The translations under genes were made by a program, and so were the position numbers. The notes below the pieces were generated by a model, which searched no databases, was not told the DNA's origin, and was given only the letters and a program-made list of their open reading frames with translations. Below are positions 50,967-59,659 of a DNA stretch of 64,000 bases, piece after piece. Each line of letters begins with the position of its first letter. The stretch's first letter is position 1. The stretch is from the NCBI GenBank assembly GCA_041645435.1, contig JBAZQB010000003.1:365998-429997 (forward strand), in the 5' to 3' direction. Source of the stretch: Methanoregula sp. Its GTDB lineage: Archaea > Halobacteriota > Methanomicrobia > Methanomicrobiales > Methanospirillaceae.

Positions 50967-53763
50967 TTTTTCTGGTTGTTCTGCGATCCTTCCACCGGAC
51001 GATCCCTTTCCGGAGTTCTTCTGCTATCAGCAGTACCGGTGCCCATGCCAGCAGGAACAGCCAGTATTCTGGGGGGAACGCTGCAGTGCCAAAGATCTGC
51101 TGCAAGACCGGGACATATACGATCAGGGAGATCACAATGAGTTCTGTTGCAATACCAACCCATATGAACCGGTTGGAGAAGAACCCGATCTCAAAGATTG
51201 AACTGTGTTCGGTCCTCTGGGCAAGGACATTGCCGATCTGCGTGGTCACGACCGCAGCGAGCGCCATTGCCGTGGCAGAAAGGTAGAGCGTCCCGCTGGA
51301 AGGGAGATCCAAGAACGTTCCCCAGTACCCGCTGGTCCAGTACGTAAAGAAAAAGGCCGACATCGCAGCAAGGCTCTGGATCGGGCCGAGCCACAGGTAC
51401 GCCCGGGTAAGCAGTGAACGAGTAATCACATGCTCTTTCAAATCACGGGGAGGTTTGTCCATCACTCCCGGTTCAGGGTGCTCGGCACCCAGAGCAAGAG
51501 CCGGCACCAGGTCCGTGCCAAGATCAATGGAGAGTATCTGCATAACATTGAGGGCAAGCGGGATTCGTCCTCGTGAGAAGGCAAAGAGGATGAAGGGCAC
51601 TGCCTCGGGAGTGTTGCTGGTGAAAATATACGTGGTAAATTTTTTGATGTTTGCATAGACGGCACGGCCTTCTTCAACGGCATTGACAATGGAAGCAAAG
51701 TTGTCATCGGTCAGCACCATATCGGCCGCTTCCTTTGCCACATCGGTGCCGGCAATGCCCATGGCGACGCCGATATCTGCTTTTTTTAGAGCGGGTGCGT
51801 CATTAACACCGTCACCGGTAACGGCAACAACATGTCCCATTGCCTGCAGGATACTGACCACCCGGAGTTTGTGCTCAGGAGCCGCACGGGCAAAGATGAC
51901 CTCCCCCATGAATGCCTCCCGTAACTCATTGTCTGTCATTATGTCAAGATCTGCACCGGTGATTATCCGGGGTCTGTCGACCGTGATGATCCCGATACGT
52001 CGTGCAATACTCTCCGCAGTCAGACCGTAATCCCCGGTGATCATGATCACCCGGATACTGGCACGATGACATTTTCCGATTGCTTCTGCCACTTCCGGGC
52101 GGGGAGGATCCATCATTGCGACAAGCCCAAGAAATACCAGATCGCGTTCGACAGTTTCAGGGGTGTACGTGGTCACACACTCTGGAAGAATACGCATGGC
52201 AACCGCAAGCACCCTTAGTCCGCTACGGGCATACTCATCATTGATACCCATAATCTCATCCCGGAGCTTGTCATTCATCGCACTCTCCTGATTATCAGCC
52301 TGAAACGATGTGCAGAGCGTGAGCACCTCTTTGGGAGCTCCTTTGAGATAGATGATCCGCCCCGTTCCGGACTGGTGTATGGTGCTCATCAGTTTTCTGC
52401 GGGAATCAAAGGCGAGTTCACGCACCCGCGGGGTTTTTATAAGTTCGGCCTCAGGATCTGTCCCTGCCTTGCAGGCTACCACTTTTAGAGCGGCCTCAGT
52501 TGGATCACCGATAATCTTCCACTGGGGGGATTCACTGTCGGGGGGTAGCAGCCGTGCATTGTTGCAGAGACCCGCTGCAGTGATCAAGGTTTTTACATCG
52601 CCGGTAACAGTGGGCGGGACCGGCTGGTCATTCTCCTGTATCGATCCTTCCGGTGCATAACCGACTCCGGTTACCGTGAGATTCCGGTGTGCGACCCAGA
52701 GATTCCGAACCGTCATTTCGTTCTGAGTGAGCGTTCCGGTCTTGTCCGTGCAGATAACCGAAGTACATCCCAGTGTTTCAACCGCTGAAAGCCGCTTTAT
52801 CAGGGCATGTCTCTGTGCCATTCGCTGCGATCCCCGTGCCAGTGCAAGGGTTACCGTTGGCAGCAGCCCTTCCGGGACGAAGGCAACAATCATGCCCAGT
52901 CCAAAGATAAAACTCTCGGCAAGGGTAACACCGGTTAATGTCACCATCAGTGCGAAGAACAGCATGCCGATACCGATTGCAATGAACGTGACTACCCGGG
53001 TTACATGGTTCAGCTCTTTCTGCAACGGACTCTGTTCTTCTTCCAGGCTCTGGGTCATAAGGGCAATCTTGCCAAATTCGCTTTCCATGCCGGTGGCAAA
53101 CACGATTGCTTTACCGGTACCGGAGACCACGTTGGTGCCGGCAAAAACCAGGTTGGGGAGTTCGACGCGGGCAAGCCCGGGCTGTAAGATGATCTCAGAG
53201 GTCTTGTGTACCGGGCGGGATTCACCGGTAAGGGTTGACTGGTCGACTTTCAGATCAGCGTCCTGCACCAGACGGGCATCGGCAGATATGTGGTCGCCTT
53301 CAGAGAGCAGCAGCAGATCACCTGGTACAAGACCTTCGGCAAGGATAACCTGCTCCTGACCTTCCCTAACCACCCTGACATTGTGCGGCAGGAGCTTAAG
53401 CAATGCCTCGGTTGCTTTCTCGGCACGGTATTCCTGCCAGAATGAGAAAAGGCCATTGATTACGTTGACCATCCAGACTGCAACACCCAGCTGGGGCATC
53501 TGGGCGATAAAAGCGACAATCCCTCCTGCCCAGAGCAGCAGGGCCATTAAGTGAATGAAATTTGCAAAAAATTTTACATACAGGGATTTTCCCTGGATTT
53601 TCTGTAATGCATTGGGTCCGAACCGTTTCTGGTTTTCACTGGCTTCAAGGGTAGTAAGACCCTCGGGGCGTGTGGCAAGAACCCTGAAGACATCGGCAAC
53701 AGGCAGAGTATGGATAATACGAATGAGGTTGGTAAGATTGGGGATGTCAGTCTCTCCTGTCAT
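50953..53763 (-). CDS. P-type ATPase, type II, Na,K-ATPase-like (P2C)
   Basis: A 936-aa cation pump. Actuator TGES at 179-182; phosphorylation motif CTDKTGTLT with Asp340; GDGVND at 650-655. Membrane site residues resemble the Na,K/H,K-ATPase branch rather than Ca-ATPase: VPEGLL (296-301), FTSNTPE in M5 (714-720; Asn and Glu as Na,K-ATPase N776/E779) and SIDLGTDLVPAL in M6 (Asp747, Asp751, as D804/D808), followed by LSAVETLGCTSVICTDKTG around the P site. The ATG 53761-53763 is used; upstream codons add a non-conserved tail. Two trkA genes follow, the first overlapping by 14 bases. Likely exports Na+ and/or imports K+; no beta subunit is needed in prokaryotes. Confidence 0.92.
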   Translation of the reverse strand: MTGETDIPNLTNLIRIIHTLPVADVFRVLATRPEGLTTLEASENQKRFGPNALQKIQGKSLYVKFFANFIHLMALLLWAGGIVAFIAQMPQLGVAVWMVNVINGLFSFWQEYRAEKATEALLKLLPHNVRVVREGQEQVILAEGLVPGDLLLLSEGDHISADARLVQDADLKVDQSTLTGESRPVHKTSEIILQPGLARVELPNLVFAGTNVVSGTGKAIVFATGMESEFGKIALMTQSLEEEQSPLQKELNHVTRVVTFIAIGIGMLFFALMVTLTGVTLAESFIFGLGMIVAFVPEGLLPTVTLALARGSQRMAQRHALIKRLSAVETLGCTSVICTDKTGTLTQNEMTVRNLWVAHRNLTVTGVGYAPEGSIQENDQPVPPTVTGDVKTLITAAGLCNNARLLPPDSESPQWKIIGDPTEAALKVVACKAGTDPEAELIKTPRVRELAFDSRRKLMSTIHQSGTGRIIYLKGAPKEVLTLCTSFQADNQESAMNDKLRDEIMGINDEYARSGLRVLAVAMRILPECVTTYTPETVERDLVFLGLVAMMDPPRPEVAEAIGKCHRASIRVIMITGDYGLTAESIARRIGIITVDRPRIITGADLDIMTDNELREAFMGEVIFARAAPEHKLRVVSILQAMGHVVAVTGDGVNDAPALKKADIGVAMGIAGTDVAKEAADMVLTDDNFASIVNAVEEGRAVYANIKKFTTYIFTSNTPEAVPFILFAFSRGRIPLALNVMQILSIDLGTDLVPALALGAEHPEPGVMDKPPRDLKEHVITRSLLTRAYLWLGPIQSLAAMSAFFFTYWTSGYWGTFLDLPSSGTLYLSATAMALAAVVTTQIGNVLAQRTEHSSIFEIGFFSNRFIWVGIATELIVISLIVYVPVLQQIFGTAAFPPEYWLFLLAWAPVLLIAEELRKGIVRWKDRRTTRKNACG

Positions 53764-53778
53764 ATCCTCTTCCCTGCT

Positions 53779-53853
53779 GCCGGATGAATCCGGCACCGGT
53801 CTTGACGTACTTACATTTCCTGTAGCAAGACTCCACGTTCTTGTATTTATAAC
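53779..53853 (-). promoter_or_regulatory. Promoter and leader hairpin of the P-type ATPase operon
   Basis: On the minus strand a TATA box GTTATAAATAC lies at 53843-53853, which would start the message near 53820 and give a leader of about 60 bases. In it, GCCGGA and TCCGGC (53779-53784, 53789-53794) form a perfect 6-bp stem with a 4-base loop, 16 bases before the ATG. It may affect ribosome access. Confidence 0.5.
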
Positions 53854-54126
53854 CTGAACCGTGATCCCTGTGACTCCGGAGTCTCTCTGATATTGCAGAA
53901 TACTCAAAACCGGATTCACCGGGGATCTGGCAGATCTGCAATCCGGCTGCTCCTTTTATTATGATAAATTCAAACCGGACGCCTTGCCCATACGTCCAGG
54001 CCCCCTTTATGGAAATATTGGTGATACTAAAAGTTTCAAAAACGCTTTTTTCTAATAATCCCGCGAAGTCATTGAAATTTCACTTCAATTAATGATCAAT
54101 TGGACTGCATGGGCAAAGGATTTTTA

Positions 54127-54143
54127 TGATATATATATATAAT
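54127..54143 (+). promoter_or_regulatory. TATA box upstream of the small ORF and ATPase subunit I
   Basis: GATATATATATATAATA is a strong archaeal TATA box. Its centre is about 27-40 bases before the ATG at 54176, so transcription likely starts between 54160 and 54170. A 9-codon frame at 54150-54179 (MSDDGRKNS) ends in ATGA overlapping the next start, probably by chance. Confidence 0.55.
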
Positions 54144-54175
54144 AACGGAATGAGCGATGACGGTCGGAAAAATTC

Positions 54176-54370
54176 ATGAGGGACCATGCATCAGCAAGCA
54201 ATTACCAGCCGAACAACGTAAGAATTGATATTAAACATATCACAACAATGCTTGATATAATCGGTAATTCGACAGCAATAACCTTGGAAATGTTCAAGAT
54301 GCGGGGCGTGGTTACCTTCAATGGGTTTGATTCCGACGCATCTGATGAGGGTTCATGCTTCAAAAGATGA
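54176..54370 (+). CDS. Small hypothetical protein preceding ATPase subunit I
   Basis: A 64-aa frame without a recognised family, with residues of mixed character and no membrane helix. It is placed right after a TATA box, and its TGA overlaps an internal ATG (54367) of the next gene in the ATGA form, MKRVQIIGPKEKF, which is a more usual start for subunit I. This suggests either a real small leader gene coupled to subunit I or a coincidence. In some A-type ATP synthase operons subunit H precedes subunit I, but no resemblance to the coiled-coil subunit H is seen. Confidence 0.35.
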   Translation: MRDHASASNYQPNNVRIDIKHITTMLDIIGNSTAITLEMFKMRGVVTFNGFDSDASDEGSCFKR

Positions 54371-56271
54371 AAAGGGTACAGATCATTGGTCCAAAAGAGA
54401 AGTTCTCCCGCGTAGTGGACTTACTGTATCATGAAGGCACCCTTCATTTCGAAGATGCCTGCGATTGCATCTCCTGCGACGAGATATCCTTAAAAAAAAT
54501 TAACGCTGAAAACGCAGCAGAAGTTCCCAAGGCTCTTGAAAAAATCAGCGTGATCTTTTCCACCCTCCCCATAGTTGAAGAAGATTCAGAGCGGCAATCC
54601 CTAGTCCATAACGAGTTGGTGGAGGAAACTCTGGATCAGACTCTAGCCCGGTCAAAGCGGATTATCAATGAACTTGAGTTGACCACAAAGGAGCTGGCGA
54701 CCAGAAAAAGCGAACTGTCGTTCACCATCACGTCATTGAAGAGGTATGAAAAAGTTATTCAGACCCTCGAACCGGTGGAACAAAAGCTGCCAATTCACGA
54801 GGGATTCGAAGTCGTCGTCCTTCTGATTCAAAAACAGCATAATGATGTTATTAACCTCATCGAGTCCGAGATTGAGAGGATCACAAGAAACCATTTTGAG
54901 ATGGCCAGCATCGTTACGGATGAAGAGACCATCGCAGCAGTCGTAGCGTATGATAATAACTATTCACAAGAGGTCCATTCCTTTATTTTTTCGGCAAATG
55001 TGAACGAGATACGGCTTCCGCAGGAATTCATGGGAAAACCGTTCAAAGACATGCTTGCATTGGTCCACCAGAATCTGCACGAGGCTATCGAGGAACTGGC
55101 TCTGCTCGATACGCATCTGCTGGATCTTTCAACTAAGTGGTATCAGGAACTATCTTCCCTCAAAAAAATCCTTGAGGATGTGAATGAAGAACTCCAGATC
55201 TATTCCAACGCCGGGCAATCTGAACATTGCTTTGTAATTCTCGGCTGGATTCCCCAAAAATTTTTTAAAAGGACGCAAAACGACCTGCAAACGGAATTTC
55301 AGAACCGTGTGGTAATGGTTGATCTTGAGGTAACTGCCAAGGATCTGGAACATGCACCCACATTCTATGATAATCCCTGGTTTGTCAGGCCGTTTGAATT
55401 TTTTATGAAGCTTGTATCTCCTCCAGATTCCCGTGAGGTTGATCCGAGCCCTATCCTTGCGATTTTTTTCCCGTTTTTCTTTGGGATCATGGTAGGGGAT
55501 ATTGGGTATGGTCTGGTGATCCTTGTCTTTGCCCTGCTGATGAAAAAGAAGTTTGAATCCATAGAATGGCTCACTCAGCTGATGAATATCCTGATCATCT
55601 CCTCAATCCCTGCGATCTTATTTGGATTCTTTTTCGGGGAGTTCTTCGGGAATTTCGGGGAGATGATGGGGTGGCTTCACCCGGTGCAATTCCTCGGCAT
55701 CACGTGGAACCGGGCTGAGGCGATCATCCCTATGCTCATCCTCGCCGTCTCGATTGGCGTAGTCCACATCTTCCTTGGCCTTGCACTTGGCATGCGCAAT
55801 GCTGTTATTCTCAAGAACAGGAAACACCTTGCAGAACGTTCGGGAATGCTCCTGATGATCACCGGGCTCATCCTCTTACTGGTAACATTTGCCGGTGTGT
55901 TGCCGGAAAACACGGCCTATCCCGCAGCAGTCCTCATGATCATTGGTCTCCCCCTCATCATTTTCGGCGCAGGGGCGTTTGGCACCATTGAGGTGATGAG
56001 CACGGTGGGGAACATCCTCTCCTATGCCCGGTTGATGGCAATCGGCATGGCATCGGTCATCCTTGCGATGGTCGCAAACAGGCTTGGGGGTTCAATGGAG
56101 GTCCTCGTTGTCGGGATCATCATTGCAGCTCTGTTACATACCCTGAACATTATCCTTGCCATGTTCAGCCCAAGCCTGCACGCAATACGACTTCATCTCG
56201 TGGAATTTTATTCAAAATTTTATAAGGGGGAAGGAATGATGTACAAACCTTTTAAAAATGGAAAAAAATGA
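54355..56271 (+). CDS. atpI: A-type ATP synthase subunit I (a-subunit homologue), not next to other ATPase genes
   Basis: A protein of 634-638 aa with the N-terminal MKRVQIIGPKEKFSRVVDLL, a long cytoplasmic part with coiled coils (about 70-330), and about seven or eight C-terminal membrane helices. NILSYARLMAIGMAS (Arg about residue 559) is the essential Arg that meets the c-ring carboxylate. It is the stator/ion channel subunit of A1AO ATP synthase. None of the other subunits is in the window, so it is a lone copy. The ATG at 54367 may be the true start. Confidence 0.88.
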   Translation: MLQKMKRVQIIGPKEKFSRVVDLLYHEGTLHFEDACDCISCDEISLKKINAENAAEVPKALEKISVIFSTLPIVEEDSERQSLVHNELVEETLDQTLARSKRIINELELTTKELATRKSELSFTITSLKRYEKVIQTLEPVEQKLPIHEGFEVVVLLIQKQHNDVINLIESEIERITRNHFEMASIVTDEETIAAVVAYDNNYSQEVHSFIFSANVNEIRLPQEFMGKPFKDMLALVHQNLHEAIEELALLDTHLLDLSTKWYQELSSLKKILEDVNEELQIYSNAGQSEHCFVILGWIPQKFFKRTQNDLQTEFQNRVVMVDLEVTAKDLEHAPTFYDNPWFVRPFEFFMKLVSPPDSREVDPSPILAIFFPFFFGIMVGDIGYGLVILVFALLMKKKFESIEWLTQLMNILIISSIPAILFGFFFGEFFGNFGEMMGWLHPVQFLGITWNRAEAIIPMLILAVSIGVVHIFLGLALGMRNAVILKNRKHLAERSGMLLMITGLILLLVTFAGVLPENTAYPAAVLMIIGLPLIIFGAGAFGTIEVMSTVGNILSYARLMAIGMASVILAMVANRLGGSMEVLVVGIIIAALLHTLNIILAMFSPSLHAIRLHLVEFYSKFYKGEGMMYKPFKNGKK

Positions 56272-56392
56272 TGAATGAGTGACAATACGTGAGGGAAAAT
56301 CGCTTCTTTTCTGTTACCCTGGCTCTGTTGAAACCCTATTTTTTTTATTGTTCGTTTATTGTCTTACGGCTGTCAGGAGTGTGGCCCCTCTC

Positions 56393-56407
56393 TCCCCCAG
56401 TGGGGGA
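56393..56407. terminator. GC-rich palindrome between the convergent atpI and echF genes
   Basis: TCCCCCAGTGGGGGA is a perfect 15-base palindrome with a G centre (CCCCCA, G, TGGGGG) located between the 3' ends of two convergent genes, and could act as a bidirectional terminator. A T-rich stretch (56340-56347) precedes it. On the minus strand the surrounding sequence reads GGCGACGCTC, then CTTCCCCCACTGGGGG, resembling 38882-38920. Confidence 0.45.
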
Positions 56408-56490
56408 AGCAGCCCAAGAGGAGCGTCGCCATGACACCCGTTTGGGGGTTTTCATCAACCTTATGGGGGCTTTCGCATAGAACGTCGGGA

Positions 56491-56883
56491 TTATACCGCT
56501 GCCGGTTCCTTCTTCTTTGGCCCTGCCACGGTAAACTTCTCAAGACCGCCCCGGGCAGTCATTGCCGGGCGGTACTGATTGTCCATGATAAGGCATTTCG
56601 TGGGGCAGACATCCACACACACAGCACAAACCACACAGCGCATCTGGTCGATCTGCCACGTCTTCTCCTTGACCTCGACACAGATTGCCTGGGTCGGGCA
56701 CTTGCGCTGGCAGGACCGGCAGGTAATGCACCCGTCCGGATTGATCTTCACGTGCCCGCGGGTAGCATCGGTCTTCTTGGCCGGTTTTGCCGGATACATC
56801 AGGGTGGCCGGGCGGGAGAACACGCTTTTTAATACGGTTTTTGTCATCTCGAAAAATGTCATCGTCGCATCACCTCTCCGCAC
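56491..56883 (-). CDS. echF: Ech hydrogenase subunit EchF, 2x[4Fe-4S] ferredoxin
   Basis: A 130-aa protein with two cluster motifs, CITCRSCQRKCP and CVVCAVCVDVCP, and a lysine-rich C-terminus. It passes electrons between ferredoxin and the small subunit EchC. It is the last gene of the echABCDEF run, overlapping echE by 14 bases. The N-terminal FEMTKTVLKSVFSRPATLMY is amphipathic and may contact the membrane. Confidence 0.93.
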   Translation of the reverse strand: MRRGDATMTFFEMTKTVLKSVFSRPATLMYPAKPAKKTDATRGHVKINPDGCITCRSCQRKCPTQAICVEVKEKTWQIDQMRCVVCAVCVDVCPTKCLIMDNQYRPAMTARGGLEKFTVAGPKKKEPAAV

Positions 56884-57949
56884 ACCCGATACAGGGATCG
56901 ATGGTCAGGACAATCACCGGCACATCCGCAAGTTCGCATCCTTTTAAGAGCGTAACAAGCGGGGGAATGTTGGTGAACGTGGGGGTCCGAACGCGGTGCC
57001 GGACAAGGTTCTTCTTGCCGTTGCCCTTGATGTAGTGGATGACTTCTCCCCGTGGCTGCTCAGCCCTTGAGAGATATTCGCCATCCGGTGCACCGGTCAC
57101 TTTTATGTCAACCGGCCCGTCAGGGATCTTCTTTGCGCACTGCTCGATGATATCTATTGAGGTGAACATTTCCTTTGCCCGCACGGCACAGCGGGCATAA
57201 CAGTCCCCATCGTGTTCCACTACAGGTTTGAAGTTGATCTTTCCGAAAGCCGCGTAACCGGTCTCGCGGATATCGATCGCAAGACCGCTGCCCCGTGCCG
57301 TGGGGCCTACCGCACCAAAGTAATAGGCATCCTCCTTCTTGAGAACCCCAATTCCTTTCAGCCGGTGCTGGATCGAACTGTCGTGCAGGAACACATTCGT
57401 GAGATCCTGGAGTTCGTGCTCGATCCCCCTGAGCCCCTTGACCATCTCATCGAGTTTTTCAGGAGATATATCCCGCCGGACGCCGCCCACCTTGCAGACA
57501 CCCTGAATGACCCTGCCACCTGTGGTTGCTTCGAGGTCGTCAAGGATATGCTCACGGAGCCTCCATGCATTCATGAATACGCTTTCAAAACCCATACTGT
57601 CTGCAAAGCAGCCAAGCCAGAGCAGGTGCGAGTGCAGTCTTGAGTATTCCGACCAGATCGTCCTGAGATATTGGGCCCGCTCTGGAACTTCAAGCCCCAT
57701 TATCTGCTCAATACCCTGCACATAGGTCTGGCTGTGGATGAAACTGCAGATACCACAGATCCGCTCCGCAATGAAGACGTACTCGGTGTATTCCCGTTTC
57801 TCCACGAGTTTTTCAAGACCCCGGTGGACATATCCGATGGTCGGGATGACATCTACGACTTTTTCATCCTCCAGTACAAGGTCGAGGTGGAGGGGTTCAG
57901 GAAGCACCGGGTGCTGGGGGCCGAACGGGACGGTTATTTGTTTTGACAT
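56870..57949 (-). CDS. echE: Ech hydrogenase large subunit EchE
   Basis: A 359-aa group 4 [NiFe]-hydrogenase large subunit. Ni ligands: ERICGICSFIH (C65, C68) and the extreme C-terminal DPCIGCAER (C353, C356). The protein ends at Arg359, so it has no tail to be clipped, unlike the Mbh-type copy at 40847-42028, and no protease gene is attached to this operon. It couples ferredoxin oxidation to H2 formation, or the reverse, with ion translocation. Confidence 0.95.
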   Translation of the reverse strand: MSKQITVPFGPQHPVLPEPLHLDLVLEDEKVVDVIPTIGYVHRGLEKLVEKREYTEYVFIAERICGICSFIHSQTYVQGIEQIMGLEVPERAQYLRTIWSEYSRLHSHLLWLGCFADSMGFESVFMNAWRLREHILDDLEATTGGRVIQGVCKVGGVRRDISPEKLDEMVKGLRGIEHELQDLTNVFLHDSSIQHRLKGIGVLKKEDAYYFGAVGPTARGSGLAIDIRETGYAAFGKINFKPVVEHDGDCYARCAVRAKEMFTSIDIIEQCAKKIPDGPVDIKVTGAPDGEYLSRAEQPRGEVIHYIKGNGKKNLVRHRVRTPTFTNIPPLVTLLKGCELADVPVIVLTIDPCIGCAER

Positions 57950-58311
57950 GCGTCGTCCTCCTTTACAATGGTCACGCTGAAAGGATGTTTGATTGCTGTC
58001 TTGTAGAACGTGCCTTTGAAATCGATATTGATCCCTTTCACATGGATACCATACAGGTCATGGATCTCGTTCTCGTATACAAACGCACCAAAGTATATTC
58101 CGCTGATGCTGGGAATTTCATCTGCCTGTTTTACGGTAATGCGGTAGTTTGTGAGCTTGTAATCTTTGTCATAAACATAGAGAATCTCGAAGTTGTCTTC
58201 GATCTTCGTGCACCCGATCTGAACCAGACGGTTGCCGTCTTTCTTTGCCTGCTCGGCCTTCGTAACTACGTCCCCGACACTGATCGGGAGAATTGTCTGT
58301 GGTTCCATCAT
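57934..58311 (-). CDS. echD: Ech hydrogenase subunit EchD (NuoC-like)
   Basis: A 125-aa protein with the NuoC family pattern YENEIHDLYGIHVKGINIDF. No cofactor ligand is seen; it is structural. It overlaps echC by 4 and echE by 16 bases. Confidence 0.9.
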   Translation of the reverse strand: MMEPQTILPISVGDVVTKAEQAKKDGNRLVQIGCTKIEDNFEILYVYDKDYKLTNYRITVKQADEIPSISGIYFGAFVYENEIHDLYGIHVKGINIDFKGTFYKTAIKHPFSVTIVKEDDACQNK

Positions 58312-58799
58312 TGTGCACCTCCTTCCGCGTGCCTGTGGTGTTCTTTATGACCGTGATCGGTTACCATGGGAGAGCTCACCTTTTTGATCCGTTTTTCCTC
58401 TAAAATGCCCCACGCGGTGACAATCCCGTCGATAATGGACTCTGGGCGTGCTGCGCACCCGGGCACGTAGACGTCAACCGGTATGAGTTTATCGATGCCT
58501 CCGGCAACATTGTAGCATTCCCGGAACACTCCTCCCGAACAAGCACAGATACCGACTGCAACAACCGCTTTCGGATCCGGGATCTGGTTGTAGATGTTCT
58601 GGATGACCTCGCGGTTCTGTTCATTGATCGAACCGGTCACAACAAAGATATCCGCATGTTTCGGGTTACCCGTGTTGATGATGCCGAACCGCTCGACATC
58701 ATACATTGGGGTGAGGCAGGCAAGAATCTCTATATCGCAGCCATTGCAGCTCGAGGCATCGTAATGAATGATCCACGGGGATTTTGCAAGGTAGGTCAT
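58308..58799 (-). CDS. echC: Ech hydrogenase small subunit EchC (NuoB-like)
   Basis: About 163 aa, starting MTYLAKSPWIIHYDASSC. SSCNGCDIEILAC, VGICACSGGVF and VPGCAARPESI hold the proximal [4Fe-4S] ligands. The last 20 residues are His-rich (DHGHKEHHRHAEGG), which could bind nickel or zinc. The ATG at 58797-58799 overlaps the echB stop by 4 bases; a longer frame into echB has no similarity. Confidence 0.92.
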   Translation of the reverse strand: MTYLAKSPWIIHYDASSCNGCDIEILACLTPMYDVERFGIINTGNPKHADIFVVTGSINEQNREVIQNIYNQIPDPKAVVAVGICACSGGVFRECYNVAGGIDKLIPVDVYVPGCAARPESIIDGIVTAWGILEEKRIKKVSSPMVTDHGHKEHHRHAEGGAQ

Positions 58800-59659
58800 G
58801 GAATACCTCCCGACAGGAAGTAGAGTGCAGCAAGGTTGACCACGCCCACGACGGCAGCAATCAGCCACGAGCTCTTCACCAAAAACTGCCACCGGACACG
58901 GGCATTTGTATTGTCGATGAGTATCTCTAACAGGTAGACGATGATGACGGCAGCTACACCAATCAGCGGGTTGAACCCGAAGAAGAGGTATACAAACCCG
59001 AGCAAAAAGACTGTCTCGTACCAGTGGCTGACCTCGATGAGACCGAGTGACGGGCCGGAAAATTCTGTGGTTACACCCTTTACAATCTCCTGATGAGCGT
59101 GATGCGATGTCGAGATATCGAATGGTGATTTGCGCAGCTTGATCGTCAGCACATAGAGGAAACCGAGGAAGATACCGGGAATGAGAAGGACAACTGGTGT
59201 CGTGCTCGATGCAATATCGTTGACATTGAAGCTGTTCGTTGCGACAAACATACCCACCGCAGTCAGGATCACCATCGGTTCATAGGCCATGATCTGGAGC
59301 AGTTCCCGCTCCGCCCCTACATAACTGTAGGGAGAATTTGCGGCAAACGCACCCAGTACAAGGAAGAGCTGCGACAGCGTAAGGGCAAAGATGACGAGCA
59401 GCAGATCCCCGCCGGCAAAGAAGAGTGCCCCGGTGAAAACCATGAAGATGATGTAGCAGATGGCATAGAAAATCTGCGTCTCGTTCACTACGGCCTGCTC
59501 TTTTTCAAAGAGCTTGCCCACATCGTAGAATGGCTGCAGGATTGAAGGGCCGACCCTGCCCTGCATGTGTGCAGTGATCTTCCGGTCAATACCTGCAACC
59601 AGCCCTCCGACAACAGGTGCCACGAGAATAAAGAAAGCAGCCCAGACAATATTGATCAC
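58796..59659 (-). CDS. echB: Ech hydrogenase membrane subunit EchB (NuoH-like)
   Basis: A 287-aa protein with about eight helices. IDRKITAHMQGRVGPSILQP is the NuoH first-loop motif and RKSPFDISTSHHAHQEIVKG the acidic loop. It joins the hydrogenase module to EchA, and overlaps echA by 4 bases. Confidence 0.93.
   Translation of the reverse strand: MINIVWAAFFILVAPVVGGLVAGIDRKITAHMQGRVGPSILQPFYDVGKLFEKEQAVVNETQIFYAICYIIFMVFTGALFFAGGDLLLVIFALTLSQLFLVLGAFAANSPYSYVGAERELLQIMAYEPMVILTAVGMFVATNSFNVNDIASSTTPVVLLIPGIFLGFLYVLTIKLRKSPFDISTSHHAHQEIVKGVTTEFSGPSLGLIEVSHWYETVFLLGFVYLFFGFNPLIGVAAVIIVYLLEILIDNTNARVRWQFLVKSSWLIAAVVGVVNLAALYFLSGGIP

Noticed and set aside
56289..56480. A 63-codon plus-strand frame between atpI and echF
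   Set aside because: No resemblance to a protein, it covers the terminator-like palindrome and has no ribosome site.
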